DNA from: Curtobacterium sp. MCSS17_007 | GTDB taxonomy: Bacteria > Actinomycetota > Actinomycetes > Actinomycetales > Microbacteriaceae | Length of the DNA stretch: 64,000 nucleotides | Assembly (NCBI RefSeq): GCF_003234175.2 | Contig: NZ_CP126257.1 | Coordinates: 3,100,001-3,164,000, forward strand | Reading direction: 5' to 3' | Shown: one piece after another, positions 8,647 through 22,266 of the stretch | How the letters are laid out: every line of letters begins with the position of its first letter | Position numbering within the stretch: the stretch's first letter is position 1 | The notes under the pieces: model-generated | The model's database searches: none | Seen by the model: the letters and a program-made list of their open reading frames with translations, nothing else | Told to the model about the DNA's origin: nothing | Made by a program: the position numbers and the translations under genes

Positions 8647-10317
8647 CTACGCGACCACGCGCAGGATCTCGTCGACGCTCGTCATGCCGAGCTTGACCTT
8701 CTCCCACCCGTCCTGTCGCAGCGTGAGCATGCCCTGCTGCTGGGCGACCCGGCTGATCTCGGCGCTCGACGCACGCGCGACGGCGAGACGCTCGATCTCC
8801 TCGGTGACGGTCATGACCTCGTGCAGGGCGATGCGGCCGCGGTACCCGGTGTTCGAGCAGACGGCGCAGCCGATCGGTGCGAAGAACTCCGGCACGGCTG
8901 CGTCCGGACGGTCGAGGAACCCGAGCGCGTGCAGCTGCTCGGCCTCGTAGACCGCGGGGGCCTTGCACCGGTCGCAGAGCCGTCGGGCCAGACGCTGCGC
9001 GACGACGGAGTCGAGTGCGGAGCCGACCAGGAACGGTTCGATGTCCATCTCGGTGAGACGGGTCACGGCCGACGGGGCGTCGTTCGTGTGCAGGGTGGAG
9101 AGCACGAGGTGACCGGTGAGCGACGCCTCGATGGCGATCTGCGCGGTCTCGTGGTCGCGGATCTCACCGAGCAGCACGACGTCGGGGTCGGAGCGGAGGA
9201 TCGACCGGAGCGCGGACGCGAACGTCAGACCCGCCTTCGGGTTGACCTGCACCTGGTTGATGCCGGCCATGCGGTACTCGACCGGGTCCTCGACGGTGAT
9301 GACGTTGATCTCGGGCTTCGCGACCGCGTTCAGCGTCGTGTACAGCGTCGTCGACTTGCCCGAGCCGGTCGGTCCGGTGACCAGGATCATGCCGTACGGC
9401 TTCGAGTAGGACCGCTGGTACGCCCGGAAGTTCTGCTCGAGCAGGTTGAGGTCCTTCAGGGACATCGACGTGTTCGTGTTGTCGAGGATCCGCATGACGA
9501 CCTTCTCGCCCCACACGGTGGGCAGCGTCGCGACGCGGAGGTCGATCTGGCGCCCGCCGTGGCGGACCGACATGCGGCCGTCCTGGGGCTTCCGGCGCTC
9601 GGCGATGTCGATGTCGCTCATGATCTTGAGGCGGCTGATGACGCCGTTCTGGATGTTCTTCGGCGCCGGTGCCATCTCGTGCAGCACGCCGTCGATGCGG
9701 TACCGCACGCGGACCTCGTGCTCGCCGGGCTCGATGTGGATGTCGGAGGCGTGGTCCTGGATCGCCTGGGACACGAGCAGGTTGACGAAGCGGACGATCG
9801 GGACGTCGTCGAGCGCCCCGTCGGTCAGGTCGACGTGCTGCTTCGCCTGGGTCGATGCCTCTTCCTCGAGGGACGAGGTCAGGTCGTTCAGCTCGTCGTC
9901 CGCCCGGAGGTACCGGTCGAGCGCTGCCTGCAGGTCCCGCTCGTCGACCTGCAACGGCTTGACGGTCCGGCCGGAGGCGGCACGGGCGTCGTCGATCGCG
10001 AGCACGTTGGTCGGGTTGACCATCGCCAGGACGAGCGTCTCCCCCTCGAACCCGATGCCGAGCACGCCGTGCCGGCGGCACAGCGCGGCCGGCAGCATCG
10101 AGACCGCGGTGCCGTCCACCGGGTAGTCCGTCAGCGGCACGGTGCGCGAGTTGTTCGACGCCGCACGGGCGGTGATGTACTGCGCCTCGCTCACGACACC
10201 CTGGTCGACAAGGGTGCGGATCGCGCGCTCGTCGATCTCCTCGTCGCCCGTCATGGCGTCGAGGTGTTCGATCGGCAGTGCGCCGTTGAGGATGAGGATC
10301 TCGGACAGCGTGGCCAT
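8647..10317 (-). CDS. pilB: Pilus extension ATPase PilB
   Basis: A 556-residue GspE/PilB hexameric ATPase that powers pilus assembly. An N-terminal MshEN-type domain (about 30-150) precedes the core. Walker A is GPTGSGKS at 315-322 and Walker B SDPDVVLLGEIRD at 376-388. The tetra-cysteine zinc site typical of extension ATPases is complete (Cys448, Cys451, Cys484, Cys487). The ATG at 10315-10317 is preceded by a strong AAGGAGG. It is the first gene of the minus-strand pilus operon. MshEN domains in other bacteria can bind cyclic di-GMP, but I cannot confirm those residues by eye. Confidence 0.94.
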   Translation of the reverse strand: MATLSEILILNGALPIEHLDAMTGDEEIDERAIRTLVDQGVVSEAQYITARAASNNSRTVPLTDYPVDGTAVSMLPAALCRRHGVLGIGFEGETLVLAMVNPTNVLAIDDARAASGRTVKPLQVDERDLQAALDRYLRADDELNDLTSSLEEEASTQAKQHVDLTDGALDDVPIVRFVNLLVSQAIQDHASDIHIEPGEHEVRVRYRIDGVLHEMAPAPKNIQNGVISRLKIMSDIDIAERRKPQDGRMSVRHGGRQIDLRVATLPTVWGEKVVMRILDNTNTSMSLKDLNLLEQNFRAYQRSYSKPYGMILVTGPTGSGKSTTLYTTLNAVAKPEINVITVEDPVEYRMAGINQVQVNPKAGLTFASALRSILRSDPDVVLLGEIRDHETAQIAIEASLTGHLVLSTLHTNDAPSAVTRLTEMDIEPFLVGSALDSVVAQRLARRLCDRCKAPAVYEAEQLHALGFLDRPDAAVPEFFAPIGCAVCSNTGYRGRIALHEVMTVTEEIERLAVARASSAEISRVAQQQGMLTLRQDGWEKVKLGMTSVDEILRVVA

Positions 10318-10672
10318 GTGTCCCGGAGCCTCCTTCGGGTCGAGACCGGGTCGTGGGGAACGCACCGCAGCGGCGCGGCGCCCGTCCACGCTACGGCCGC
10401 CCGGCACGGCCCCCGCAGTCCCACAACGAGGGGGCGACGGGGTGCCGGGTGGCCCCAGTGCAGGGGTACCGACGGGTACCGAGGGGTGCCGAGGGGCCCG
10501 CAGCGCGTTCGTCATGCACCGATGCTGCGACCCGAGGCGGTGCGCGCACGGACGCGAGCGGCATCCGGTGCACAGGTCGACCTGCCTGCGGCCCTGTGCA
10601 GGAACGGCGGTCCGCAGGTCCCGCGACGAGGAGACCCTCGACGTGCGCCCACCGGCCGGGACATGATGAGTC
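10318..10672. other. Intergenic region upstream of pilB and the VOC gene
   Basis: 355 bp between divergent genes with no convincing coding frame. It should hold the pilB promoter. A candidate -10 (TAGCGT on the minus strand, at 10388-10393) lies about 70 bp before the pilB start, without a convincing -35. It also holds a block of near-identical decamers, listed separately. Confidence 0.5.
10461..10500. repeat. Four tandem degenerate decamers upstream of pilB
   Basis: Four adjacent 10-bp units read CAGGGGTACC, GACGGGTACC, GAGGGGTGCC and GAGGGGCCCG. The first two contain the palindrome GGTACC. One-turn spacing would put each unit on the same DNA face, so a regulator array is possible; random GC-rich duplication is the alternative. 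Confidence 0.5.
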
Positions 10673-11038
10673 ATGGACATCACGAGCGTGACCGTGGGCC
10701 TGCCCGTCACCGACATCGAGGCGTCCTGCCTCTGGTACGGCGCGGTGTTCCAGCGCACCGACCCCGACCTCGAGCCCGAGGACGGCGTCGTCGAGTACGA
10801 GATCGGCGGCATCTGGCTCCAGCTGTACCTGGCCGCGGACGCCGAGGAGCACCCGGCGACCGTCCGGTTCGGTGTCGACGACGTCCGCGCGCAGCACGCG
10901 CGGATCGGGTCCCTCGGCATCGACGTCGGCCCGGTCGAGTGCGTCGACGGAGCCGTCGACTGGTTCGACGTGCGCGACCCCGACGGCAACGTCCTCAGCC
11001 TGTACTCGCTGGTCGACGAGAAGGGCCGCACCGCCTGA
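10673..11038 (+). CDS. VOC (glyoxalase/bleomycin resistance) family protein
   Basis: A 121-residue single vicinal-oxygen-chelate module. The protein begins MDITSVTVGLPVTDIEA and ends with the family signature VRDPDGNVLSLYS; the usual WY pair after the first strand is present (CLWYGAVF). VOC proteins are metal-dependent isomerases, dioxygenases or drug-binding proteins; the substrate cannot be told from sequence. No good ribosome binding site precedes the ATG. The gene stands alone on the plus strand and ends at a hairpin at 11054-11097. Confidence 0.8.
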   Translation: MDITSVTVGLPVTDIEASCLWYGAVFQRTDPDLEPEDGVVEYEIGGIWLQLYLAADAEEHPATVRFGVDDVRAQHARIGSLGIDVGPVECVDGAVDWFDVRDPDGNVLSLYSLVDEKGRTA

Positions 11039-11053
11039 GACGCGGCCACCCGC

Positions 11054-11097
11054 CGGACGGGAGGCGCGGTACGGGCTCGCACCGTGCCTCCCGTCCG
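11054..11097 (+). terminator. Hairpin terminator after VOC gene (GGGAGGCGC family)
   Basis: Arms 11054-11070 and 11081-11097 pair at 16 of 17 positions around a 10-nt loop. The left arm contains CGGACGGGAGGCGCGGT. The same arm sequence recurs at other gene ends in this window (23136-23180, 35752-35795). There is no U-run, so termination may depend on structure alone. Confidence 0.6.
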
Positions 11098-11116
11098 ACA
11101 CCGCTCCGGCAACGAG

Positions 11117-11150
11117 GAAGGCCCCCGCATCCGAGGATGCGGGGGCCTTC
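11117..11150 (-). terminator. rpoC terminator
   Basis: A perfect 15-bp stem (11117-11131 with 11136-11150) and a 4-nt loop directly follow the rpoC stop on the minus strand, with TTCCTCGTT after the stem. It may work in both directions, because the VOC gene converges on it. Confidence 0.85.
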
Positions 11151-11166
11151 CGACGTCAGCTCAGGC

Positions 11167-15048
<3,882 letters not shown>

Positions 15049-15095
15049 TGTTCTTCTCTCTTGCTGAGTTCGAAACGTGTTCGGTACGGGCCGGC

Positions 15096-18000
15096 TCAGA
15101 TGTCGTCGACGGACGACGACTCAAACCGCGAGGAGATGTTGATGCCGAGCTCTTCAGCGGCACGGAAGACCTCGTCGTCCGTGTCGCGCAGGCTGACCGC
15201 CTGGCCGTCGGCCGAGAGGACCTCGACGTTCAGGCAGAGCGACTGCATCTCCTTCATGAGGACCTTGAACGACTCGGGGATGCCGGGCTCCTGGATGTTC
15301 TCGCCCTTGACGATCGCCTCGTAGACCTTCACGCGGCCGAGGATGTCGTCGGACTTGATCGTCAGGAGCTCCTGGAGGGCGTAGGCGGCGCCGTACGCCT
15401 CGAGCGCCCACACCTCCATCTCACCGAACCGCTGTCCACCGAACTGCGCCTTACCACCCAGCGGCTGCTGCGTGATCATCGAGTACGGACCGGTCGAACG
15501 GGCGTGGATCTTGTCGTCGACCAGGTGGTGCAGCTTGAGGATGTACATGTAGCCGACCGAGACGGGCTCCGGGAACGGCTCGCCGGAGCGGCCGTCGAAG
15601 AGCTGCGCCTTGCCGGACGAACCGATCAGGCGCTCGCCGTCGCGGTTCGGGAGCGTGCTGTCGAGGAGACCCTCGATCTCGCGCTCGTACGCACCGTCGA
15701 ACACCGGGGTGGCGACCTTCGTGCCGGGCTCCGCGTGACGGGCGGCCTCGGGGAGGGCGGATGCCCACTCCTGGATGCCCTCGACGTTCCAGCCCTGCTT
15801 CGCGAGCCACCCGAGGTGGATCTCGAGGACCTGGCCGAAGTTCATGCGGCCGGGGACGCCGAGCGGGTTGAGCACGATGTCGACCGGGGTGCCGTCCGCG
15901 AGGAACGGCATGTCCTCGACCGGCAGGATCGTCGAGATGACGCCCTTGTTGCCGTGACGACCGGCGAGCTTGTCACCCGCGGTGATCTTGCGCTTCTGGG
16001 CGATGTAGACGACCACGCGCTGGTTGACGCCCGAGCCGAGCTCGTCGTCGCCGTCCTGCGCGTCGAAGACCTTGACGCCGATGATCGTGCCCTCTTCACC
16101 GTGGGGCACCTTCAGCGAGGTGTCGCGCACCTCGCGCGACTTCTCGTTGAAGATCGCGCGGAGCAGGCGCTCCTCGGCGGAGAGCTCGGTCTCACCCTTC
16201 GGCGTGACCTTGCCGACCAGGATGTCGCCGGGGCGGACCTCGGCGCCGATGCGGATGATGCCGCGCTCGTCGAGGTCTGCCAGGAGGTCCGGGCTGACGT
16301 TCGGGAGGTCGCGGGTGATCTCCTCCTTGCCGAGCTTCGTGTCGCGGGCGTCGACCTCGTACTCCTCGATGTGGATCGAGGAGAGCGTGTCGTCCTTCAC
16401 GAGGTTCTGCGACAGGATCATCGCGTCCTCGTAGTTGTAGCCCTCCCACGGCATGAACGCGACGAGGAGGTTCTTGCCGAGCGCGAGCTCGCCGTTCTCC
16501 GTCGCGGGGCCGTCGGCGATGACCTCGCCCTGCTCCACGCGCTCGCCTGCGGAGACGATGACGCGGTGGTTGTAGCTCGTGCCCTGGTTCGAGCGGTCGA
16601 ACTTGCGCAGGTAGTAGGTCTGCGTGCCGCCCTCGTCGAGCTGCAGGGTCACGGCGTCAGCCGAGACCTCGGAGACCACACCGGCCTTGTCGGCGGTGAC
16701 GACGTCACCGGCGTCGATGGCGGTGTAGCCCTCCATGCCGGTGCCGACGAGCGGCGACTCGGAACGGAGCAGCGGGACGGCCTGACGCTGCATGTTCGCA
16801 CCCATGAGGGCGCGGTTCGCGTCGTCGTGCTCGAGGAACGGGATGAGCGAGGTCGCGACCGACACCATCTGGCGCGGCGAGACGTCCATGTAGTCGACCT
16901 CGTCCTTGCCGACGAGCTCGACCTCGCCGCCCTTCTTCCGGACGAGCACCTTGTCGTCCTGGAAGTGGAAGTCGTCGGTCAGCGGCGCGTTGGCCTGGGC
17001 GACGACGAAGTCGTCCTCCTCCGATGCCGTGAGGTAGTCGATGGTCGTGGTGACCTGACCGTTCACGACGCGGCGGTACGGCGTCTCGATGAAGCCGAAC
17101 GAGTTGATCCGACCGAACGACGCGAGCGAGCCGATCAGGCCGATGTTCGGGCCTTCCGGGGTCTCGATCGGGCACATGCGGCCGTAGTGCGACGGGTGGA
17201 CGTCACGGACCTCGACGCCGGCACGCTCACGGGACAGACCACCCGGGCCGAGGGCCGACAGGCGACGCTTGTGCGTCAGACCCGCGAGCGGGTTGTTCTG
17301 GTCCATGAACTGCGACAGCTGCGAGGTGCCGAAGAACTCCTTGATCGCGGCGACGACGGGTCGCACGTTGATCAGGGTCTGCGGGGTGATCGCCTCGATG
17401 TCCTGCGTGGTCATGCGCTCGCGGACGACGCGCTCCATGCGGGACAGACCCGTGCGGACCTGGTTCTGGATGAGCTCGCCGACGGCGCGGATGCGACGGT
17501 TGCCGAAGTGGTCGATGTCGTCCACGTCGAGGCGCAGCTGGACGGGCTCGCCGTCACGGACACCGTCGAGCGTCGTCTTCTCGGCGTGGAGCGAGACGAG
17601 GTACTTGATGGTGCGGACGATGTCCTGCACGGTCAGCACCGAGTCCGAGAGCTGCGCGTCGATGCCGAGCTTGCGGTTCAGCTTGTAGCGACCCACCTTG
17701 GCGAGGTCGTAGCGCTTCGGGTTGAAGTAGAAGTTGTCGAGGAGCGCACGCGCGGCCTCGGCGGCGACCTGCTCGCCCGGACGCAGCTTGCGGTAGATGT
17801 CCTTGAGCGCCTCTTCCTTCGTGAGGACGGCGTCCTTCTCGAGGGTCGACTCGATCGAGGCGAAGCCCTGGAACTCCTCCATGATCTCCTCGCTCGTCAG
17901 GCCGAGGGCCTTGAGGAAGACGGTCACGGACTGCTTGCGCTTGCGGTCGATGCGCACGCCCACCTGGTCGCGCTTGTCGATCTCGAACTCGAGCCAGGCA

Positions 18001-18584
18001 CCACGCGAGGGGATGACGCGAGCGGAGTAGATGTCCTTGTCGGACGTCTTCTCCTGCGCACGCTCGAAGTACACGCCCGGCGAGCGGACGAGCTGCGAGA
18101 CGACGACGCGCTCGGTGCCGTTGATGATGAACGTGCCGCGCTCGGTCATGAGCGGGAAGTCGCCCATGAAGACGGTCTGCGTCTTGATCTCACCGGTCAT
18201 GTGGTTCATGAACTCGGCGTTGACGTACAGCGGCGCGGCGTAGGTCTTGCCACGCTCCTTGCACTCGTCGATGGAGTACTTCGGGTCCTCGAGCTCCGGG
18301 GACGTGAACGAGAGCTGCATGGTCTCGCCGAGGTCCTCGATCGGGGAGATCTCCTCGAAGATCTCCTCGAGGCCGGAGTGCAGGGCGAGGTCGGTGCGAC
18401 CCTGCTCCTGTCCTTCGGCGAGGCGGGCCTTCCAGACGTCGTTGCCGACGAGCCAGTCGAAGCTCTCCGTCTGGAGGGCGAGCAGATCCGGCACCGTGAG
18501 GGTGTCCGTGATCTTGGCGAACGAGAGTCGCGAGTGGTTGCGACCGTTCTTGGGGTTGGTGGATGCGTTGGGCGCAGCAGCCAA
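15096..18584 (-). CDS. rpoB: DNA-directed RNA polymerase beta subunit
   Basis: The 1162-residue beta subunit. The rifampicin pocket is wild type in the positions I can read ([27 protein letters not shown]), with the usual Asp, His and Ser that mutate in resistance, so the strain is predicted rifampicin-sensitive. The start is TTG at 18582-18584 with GGAGG eight bases upstream, as in other actinobacterial rpoB genes. A -35/-10 pair lies about 240 bp upstream, giving a long leader. No duplication or truncation is visible. Confidence 0.97.
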   Translation of the reverse strand: MAAAPNASTNPKNGRNHSRLSFAKITDTLTVPDLLALQTESFDWLVGNDVWKARLAEGQEQGRTDLALHSGLEEIFEEISPIEDLGETMQLSFTSPELEDPKYSIDECKERGKTYAAPLYVNAEFMNHMTGEIKTQTVFMGDFPLMTERGTFIINGTERVVVSQLVRSPGVYFERAQEKTSDKDIYSARVIPSRGAWLEFEIDKRDQVGVRIDRKRKQSVTVFLKALGLTSEEIMEEFQGFASIESTLEKDAVLTKEEALKDIYRKLRPGEQVAAEAARALLDNFYFNPKRYDLAKVGRYKLNRKLGIDAQLSDSVLTVQDIVRTIKYLVSLHAEKTTLDGVRDGEPVQLRLDVDDIDHFGNRRIRAVGELIQNQVRTGLSRMERVVRERMTTQDIEAITPQTLINVRPVVAAIKEFFGTSQLSQFMDQNNPLAGLTHKRRLSALGPGGLSRERAGVEVRDVHPSHYGRMCPIETPEGPNIGLIGSLASFGRINSFGFIETPYRRVVNGQVTTTIDYLTASEEDDFVVAQANAPLTDDFHFQDDKVLVRKKGGEVELVGKDEVDYMDVSPRQMVSVATSLIPFLEHDDANRALMGANMQRQAVPLLRSESPLVGTGMEGYTAIDAGDVVTADKAGVVSEVSADAVTLQLDEGGTQTYYLRKFDRSNQGTSYNHRVIVSAGERVEQGEVIADGPATENGELALGKNLLVAFMPWEGYNYEDAMILSQNLVKDDTLSSIHIEEYEVDARDTKLGKEEITRDLPNVSPDLLADLDERGIIRIGAEVRPGDILVGKVTPKGETELSAEERLLRAIFNEKSREVRDTSLKVPHGEEGTIIGVKVFDAQDGDDELGSGVNQRVVVYIAQKRKITAGDKLAGRHGNKGVISTILPVEDMPFLADGTPVDIVLNPLGVPGRMNFGQVLEIHLGWLAKQGWNVEGIQEWASALPEAARHAEPGTKVATPVFDGAYEREIEGLLDSTLPNRDGERLIGSSGKAQLFDGRSGEPFPEPVSVGYMYILKLHHLVDDKIHARSTGPYSMITQQPLGGKAQFGGQRFGEMEVWALEAYGAAYALQELLTIKSDDILGRVKVYEAIVKGENIQEPGIPESFKVLMKEMQSLCLNVEVLSADGQAVSLRDTDDEVFRAAEELGINISSRFESSSVDDI

Positions 18585-18824
18585 GGGTGTGACCTCCGGT
18601 AGGCCCCGTCGGGCCGGTACTGACGAGCAGCACGTAGGTGAGTGGATTGATCGCTCGGCGCGACCCCGGGACCACCGACACGGAACGCACGACGGACACG
18701 ACCGTCGAGGACCTGTGGGATGATCGGTGAGCGGGACCCGCCGCCATATACGGGACCGGCTTCACCAGGGCGCGTGTTCGACCGCAATATGACGACACAC
18801 GGATGCCAGGGAGCGCGAACTGTC

Positions 18825-18854
18825 ATCATAGGTCGCCCTGGCCTGCGCTGTCCA
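18825..18854 (-). promoter_or_regulatory. rpoBC promoter
   Basis: On the minus strand TGGACA (rc of 18849-18854), an 18-bp spacer and TATGAT (rc of 18825-18830) form a good housekeeping sigma promoter. The predicted start is near 18818, leaving an rpoB leader of about 235 nt. Confidence 0.65.
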
Positions 18855-18862
18855 GTCCTGGC

Positions 18863-18892
18863 TTGACCGGATTCGGCGATGGCGTGTATAAG
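18863..18892 (+). promoter_or_regulatory. Candidate plus-strand promoter antisense to 18943-19482
   Basis: TTGACC (18863-18868), an 18-bp spacer and TATAAG (18887-18892) read on the plus strand, back to back with the rpoBC promoter. The only downstream gene on that side is encoded on the opposite strand, so a transcript would be antisense or a small RNA. It could also be chance. Confidence 0.3.
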
Positions 18893-18942
18893 CACGCGGA
18901 CCGCCGCCGCATTCCCTGCCGCCGGGCCCCGGTCGGCGCGTG

Positions 18943-19482
18943 TCAGGCCGCGAGCGCGTGCAGCACCTGCTCCGGGTGCTCGGTCCGCACGAAGGTGACG
19001 CGACCGCGGTCGTCCGTGATGCGCACGCCCCGGCCGGGCGTCAGGATGAGCGCGCGGACGCCCCGCCCGAGCCGCAGTCCGACCCCGCCGTACGTGCGGG
19101 CGTCCGCCTCGACCACGGCGACGTCGGCGATGCGTCGGCGCGCGATGCGTCGTGCGGGCAGCGGCCGGAAGCGCAGGACGACGTCGGTCTCGGTCACCGC
19201 GATCCCGGTCCGGGCGAGCAGCAGCAGCGCGCCGGCGACGAGCGCGACCACACCGGGCACGAGCAGGGCGACCTCTGGTGCGTCCCCGGGCCATCCGAGC
19301 ACGGCCGCGGTGAGCACGCCGCCGCCGAGCAGGAGCGCGGCACCGAGCACGCGCATCCAGAGCGGCGCGCGCTCACCGTCCGCGGTCACCGGACGGGAGG
19401 CGCGGTGCGGACGGGCGGAGCGGCCCGCCGCGGTCGCGGTGCGGGCGGGTCGGAGGGTGGGGACGCTGAGGGTGTCGGTCAT
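18943..19482 (-). CDS. PH-like domain membrane protein, unknown function
   Basis: A 179-residue protein with a basic N-terminal tail, two membrane helices (about WMRVLGAALLLGGGVL and VVALVAGALLLLA) and a C-terminal beta-rich domain (VVLRFRPLPARRI..., RVTFVRTEHPEQVLHAL). This layout is that of bacterial PH/YdbS-like membrane proteins often found in Actinobacteria. The ATG at 19480-19482 has AGGAG upstream; longer readings lack one. It is a single gene on the minus strand between rpoBC and a two-component operon. Function unknown. Confidence 0.65.
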   Translation of the reverse strand: MTDTLSVPTLRPARTATAAGRSARPHRASRPVTADGERAPLWMRVLGAALLLGGGVLTAAVLGWPGDAPEVALLVPGVVALVAGALLLLARTGIAVTETDVVLRFRPLPARRIARRRIADVAVVEADARTYGGVGLRLGRGVRALILTPGRGVRITDDRGRVTFVRTEHPEQVLHALAA

Positions 19483-19788
19483 CGCGGGTCTCCTGGGGGA
19501 GTCGGGTGCTGCCGCGTGCCGCACGGATCGGGGATCGGCGCACGCGTGGTGGGGTGCGCCGTCGCACGCCGGAGGGCGGCGCACCGCTGGGCGCGCCGAC
19601 GACGTGCGGGGCACCCGGGCGCGGTGGGGGTCGCGCGTGGTCGTGCCGGTCCACGTCGTGGTCACCCGGACCGGCGGAACACCACGGCCTCGCAGGGCGC
19701 GGTGCTCGACACCTGTCGGGTGACGACGAGGTGAACGGTACGTCGTGTCCCTTGACGTCGGCTGGTCGTACGCGGAGGGGACGCTGCG
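19483..19788. other. Intergenic region with one hairpin
   Basis: 306 bp between two minus-strand genes with no supported gene. It holds a 9-bp perfect inverted repeat (19553-19561 with 19577-19585) in what would be the leader of the downstream membrane protein gene. The promoter is not clear. Confidence 0.4.
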
Positions 19789-20439
19789 TCAGCGCAGGAC
19801 GCGGGCCACGGCCTCCGACCGGGACCGCACGCCCAGCTTGGCGAACACCTGGTTCACGTAGGACTTCACGGTCGGGACCGTCAGGAACAGCTCGGCGGCG
19901 ATCTCCGGGTTCGTCCGACCGGCCGCGATCCGCTCGAGCACGTCGGCCTCGCGCGGGGTGAGCTCCGGGAAGCGGTCGCGGACCGCGGGGGCTGTCGGGT
20001 GCTCCGACGCCACCGGGGCGGCGCCGAGCTGCGCGACGAGCCGGGCCCCGACCTGCGCGTCGAACGTGGTCTGGCCCGAGGCGACGGCGCGCACCGCGGT
20101 GGTGACCTCGGCCCGGCCGGCGTCCTTCGTCAGGTACCCGCGTGCTCCGGCTCGGAGCGCGCCGACGATCGACTCGTCGTCGGCGTAGGTCGTGAGCACG
20201 AGCACTGCGACCTCCGGGTGCGTGGCCGTGATCGCCGCCGTGGCGGTCGGGCCGTCCGTCCCCGGCATCCGCAGGTCCATGAGCACGACGTCCGGCGGGT
20301 CGCCCTCCACCATCGCGATCGCCTCGGCACCGTCCGCGGCCTCGCCGACGACCTCGAGGTCGGGCACGAGCGACAGCACGGTCACCAGGCCGTCCCGCAC
20401 GATCGCCTGGTCGTCCACCACGAGCACCCGGATCGTCAC
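19789..20439 (-). CDS. LuxR/NarL-type response regulator
   Basis: A 216-residue DNA-binding response regulator. The receiver domain has the acidic pair Asp9-Asp10, the phospho-acceptor Asp55 (VVLMD), the Thr in LVLTTYAD and the Lys in YLTKDAG. The C-terminal LuxR helix-turn-helix spans about 155-205 (LTPREADVLERIAAG, TVKSYVNQVFAKLG). Its start overlaps the kinase stop as ATGA, so kinase and regulator are coupled. Target genes are unknown; the co-transcribed membrane protein at 21632-22132 is the obvious candidate sensor partner or target. Confidence 0.9.
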   Translation of the reverse strand: MTIRVLVVDDQAIVRDGLVTVLSLVPDLEVVGEAADGAEAIAMVEGDPPDVVLMDLRMPGTDGPTATAAITATHPEVAVLVLTTYADDESIVGALRAGARGYLTKDAGRAEVTTAVRAVASGQTTFDAQVGARLVAQLGAAPVASEHPTAPAVRDRFPELTPREADVLERIAAGRTNPEIAAELFLTVPTVKSYVNQVFAKLGVRSRSEAVARVLR

Positions 20440-21635
20440 CGCCGCACCCCCGGCTCTCCGGACGGCGTCGGTACCCGCATGGTCACCACGAAGGACCCTT
20501 CCACGGCACCGGCGGTGACGGACGAGTCGTCGCCGAGCTCCGCGAACCGCTCCCGCATCCCGTCGGTGCCGTGTCCACGAGCGGCGCCCGAGGCGGTGGC
20601 CGCCGGGTCCGCGGTCGCATCGAGGGGGTTGGTCACGGTGACCCGGACCGCGGCGTCCTCCTGGTCGACGGACAGCACCACGGGGCGGCCCGGAGCATGC
20701 CTGCGCGCGTTGCTCAGGGCCTCCCGGCCGGCCGCGACCACGACGTCGCGGTGCGCCGCGTCGACGGCGGTGAGCGCCAGGTCACCGTGCGTCGTGACCG
20801 TCCCGCCGAACGCACGGTGCGCGTCCACCAGACCGGTCAGGTCCACGGGCGGCCCGACGGGTCCGACGGTGTCGTCCCGCAGCGCGTGCACGGCGCGTCG
20901 GGCCTCGGCGAGCCCCGACGCCGCGAGGGCCCTTGCCGCGCCTGCGCGCCGCGTGGCCTCCTCGACGCGACCCGCCTCGAGCAGGGCCTCGACCGCGTCG
21001 AGTTGCAGGACGAGTCCGCCGAGCGAGTGGGCGAGGACGTCGTGGACCTCACGGGCCGTCCGGGACCGGTCCGCCAGCAGCTCGGCGCGCTGCTGCTCGA
21101 CCTCGGCCTGCAGGGTGCGGTCCTCGACCAGGCGGGCCTGGTGGCGGCTGAACCCGACCACGGCCGCCAGGAGCAGACCGCCGCCGATGCCGAGCACGAG
21201 CGTCACCGGTGCGCCGGCCGGCACTGCGGTGCCCGCGACCTCGACCAGTGCCACGGTCGCGGCGACGGGGCCTGTCCACGTGGGCAGCAGTGCGCTCGCG
21301 CCGAGGACGACGACGCCCACGAGCGGCACGGCGACCACCACGGTCACCGTCGGGACGACGACGGCGGCGCCGGCGACGACCATGACCCCGGCCGCGACGA
21401 GCAGCACGCGCTCCGAGCGGGCGGCGACGCGGAGCACCCACGCGGCGAGCGCCACGGCCCCCGTGACCCACACCCAGACGGGCGCGTCGACGGCGGTCGC
21501 GGTGCGGACGGACCAGTACGCGACCACGACGATCCCGAGGACGTTCAGCGCACGGGTGACCGCGGAGCCGGACCGCACCCGCACCGCCCCGGGCAGTGCG
21601 GCAGCGGTCCTGACGGGTCCAGGGCTGCTGCTCAC
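20436..21635 (-). CDS. HisKA_3-type sensor histidine kinase
   Basis: A 399-residue membrane kinase. About six hydrophobic helices fill residues 25-165. The HisKA_3 dimerisation helix follows with phospho-acceptor His198 (AREVHDVLAHSLGG), then a HATPase_c domain with the N-box REALSNARRHAPG and the glycine box GHGTDGMRERFAELG. This is the DesK/LiaS-like type that pairs with NarL regulators. The GTG at 21633-21635 overlaps the stop of the upstream gene (GTGA). There is little extracytoplasmic sequence, so it may sense a membrane or cell-envelope signal (inference). Confidence 0.9.
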   Translation of the reverse strand: MSSSPGPVRTAAALPGAVRVRSGSAVTRALNVLGIVVVAYWSVRTATAVDAPVWVWVTGAVALAAWVLRVAARSERVLLVAAGVMVVAGAAVVVPTVTVVVAVPLVGVVVLGASALLPTWTGPVAATVALVEVAGTAVPAGAPVTLVLGIGGGLLLAAVVGFSRHQARLVEDRTLQAEVEQQRAELLADRSRTAREVHDVLAHSLGGLVLQLDAVEALLEAGRVEEATRRAGAARALAASGLAEARRAVHALRDDTVGPVGPPVDLTGLVDAHRAFGGTVTTHGDLALTAVDAAHRDVVVAAGREALSNARRHAPGRPVVLSVDQEDAAVRVTVTNPLDATADPAATASGAARGHGTDGMRERFAELGDDSSVTAGAVEGSFVVTMRVPTPSGEPGVRR

Positions 21636-22132
21636 CGGACCATCATGCCGCTGGTGGCGCGCGGCATCCGCTGGTCGACGACCAGGGCCCGTGCTGCCCG
21701 GTTCAGCGCCAGGACGAGCAGGATCGCGCCCGTCGAGGTGAGCAGGTGCGCGCCGAGGTGACCGCCGACGACGTCCAGCCCGACACGGACGGCGACCAGG
21801 AGCAGCCACAGCCCGGCGCCCACCCACCCGGTCCGGGCCTGCAGCGTCCGTCCGTGGTCGTCCGGGGTCGCAGCCGTCCGGAACCGGGTCATCGACCCCA
21901 TCGCGAGCCCGACAGCGACCGCGAGCAGGGCCTCGATGCCCAGGAAGAGCACGTCGAGCGTCGTCACGGTGACGGCCGACCGCGCGAGCACCACCACCCC
22001 GACCACGCCGAGGACGAGCGGGGCGCGCCACACCCGCGTCGGGTCGAGGGCCCGCCAGGTCGCCTGGCGGTACGCCAGGAGCCCGACGAGGAGGAGTCCG
22101 ACGACGGTGTTCGTGAGGAGCTGGGCGGTCAT
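21632..22132 (-). CDS. CcdC/DUF1453-like membrane protein
   Basis: A 166-residue protein with about five hydrophobic segments and few charged residues outside loops. The pattern LLLVGLLAYRQATWR and the paired helices resemble the DUF1453/CcdC-like family, but this is a visual impression. It is the first gene of the operon with the histidine kinase and response regulator, overlapping the kinase start by 4 bp. The ATG at 22130-22132 has GGGAAGG upstream. The function is unknown; an accessory to the two-component system is the simplest guess. Confidence 0.6.
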   Translation of the reverse strand: MTAQLLTNTVVGLLLVGLLAYRQATWRALDPTRVWRAPLVLGVVGVVVLARSAVTVTTLDVLFLGIEALLAVAVGLAMGSMTRFRTAATPDDHGRTLQARTGWVGAGLWLLLVAVRVGLDVVGGHLGAHLLTSTGAILLVLALNRAARALVVDQRMPRATSGMMVR

Positions 22133-22266
22133 GGTGTGCCTTCCCGACGGGGTGTCCGACGGGGGTCCCCGACCGGTGCTCCCAGCCTCGCGAGCGGGGT
22201 CCGCCGTGCCCACCACCCGCGGGTGGTGGTCCGGGTGGGGATGCGGGGTGGTGTTCCATTGGGGGC

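Larger units (their letters stand above)
18585..18942. other. rpoB leader and promoter region
   Basis: 358 bp without a convincing gene. It contains the rpoBC promoter (18825-18854) and about 235 bp of untranslated leader, plus a candidate plus-strand promoter at 18863-18892. I see no known ribosomal-protein or L10-type leader element by eye. Confidence 0.5.

Noticed and set aside
17230..17330. Rifampicin-resistance change in rpoB
   Set aside because: The resistance-determining region has the wild-type residues at the usual positions.
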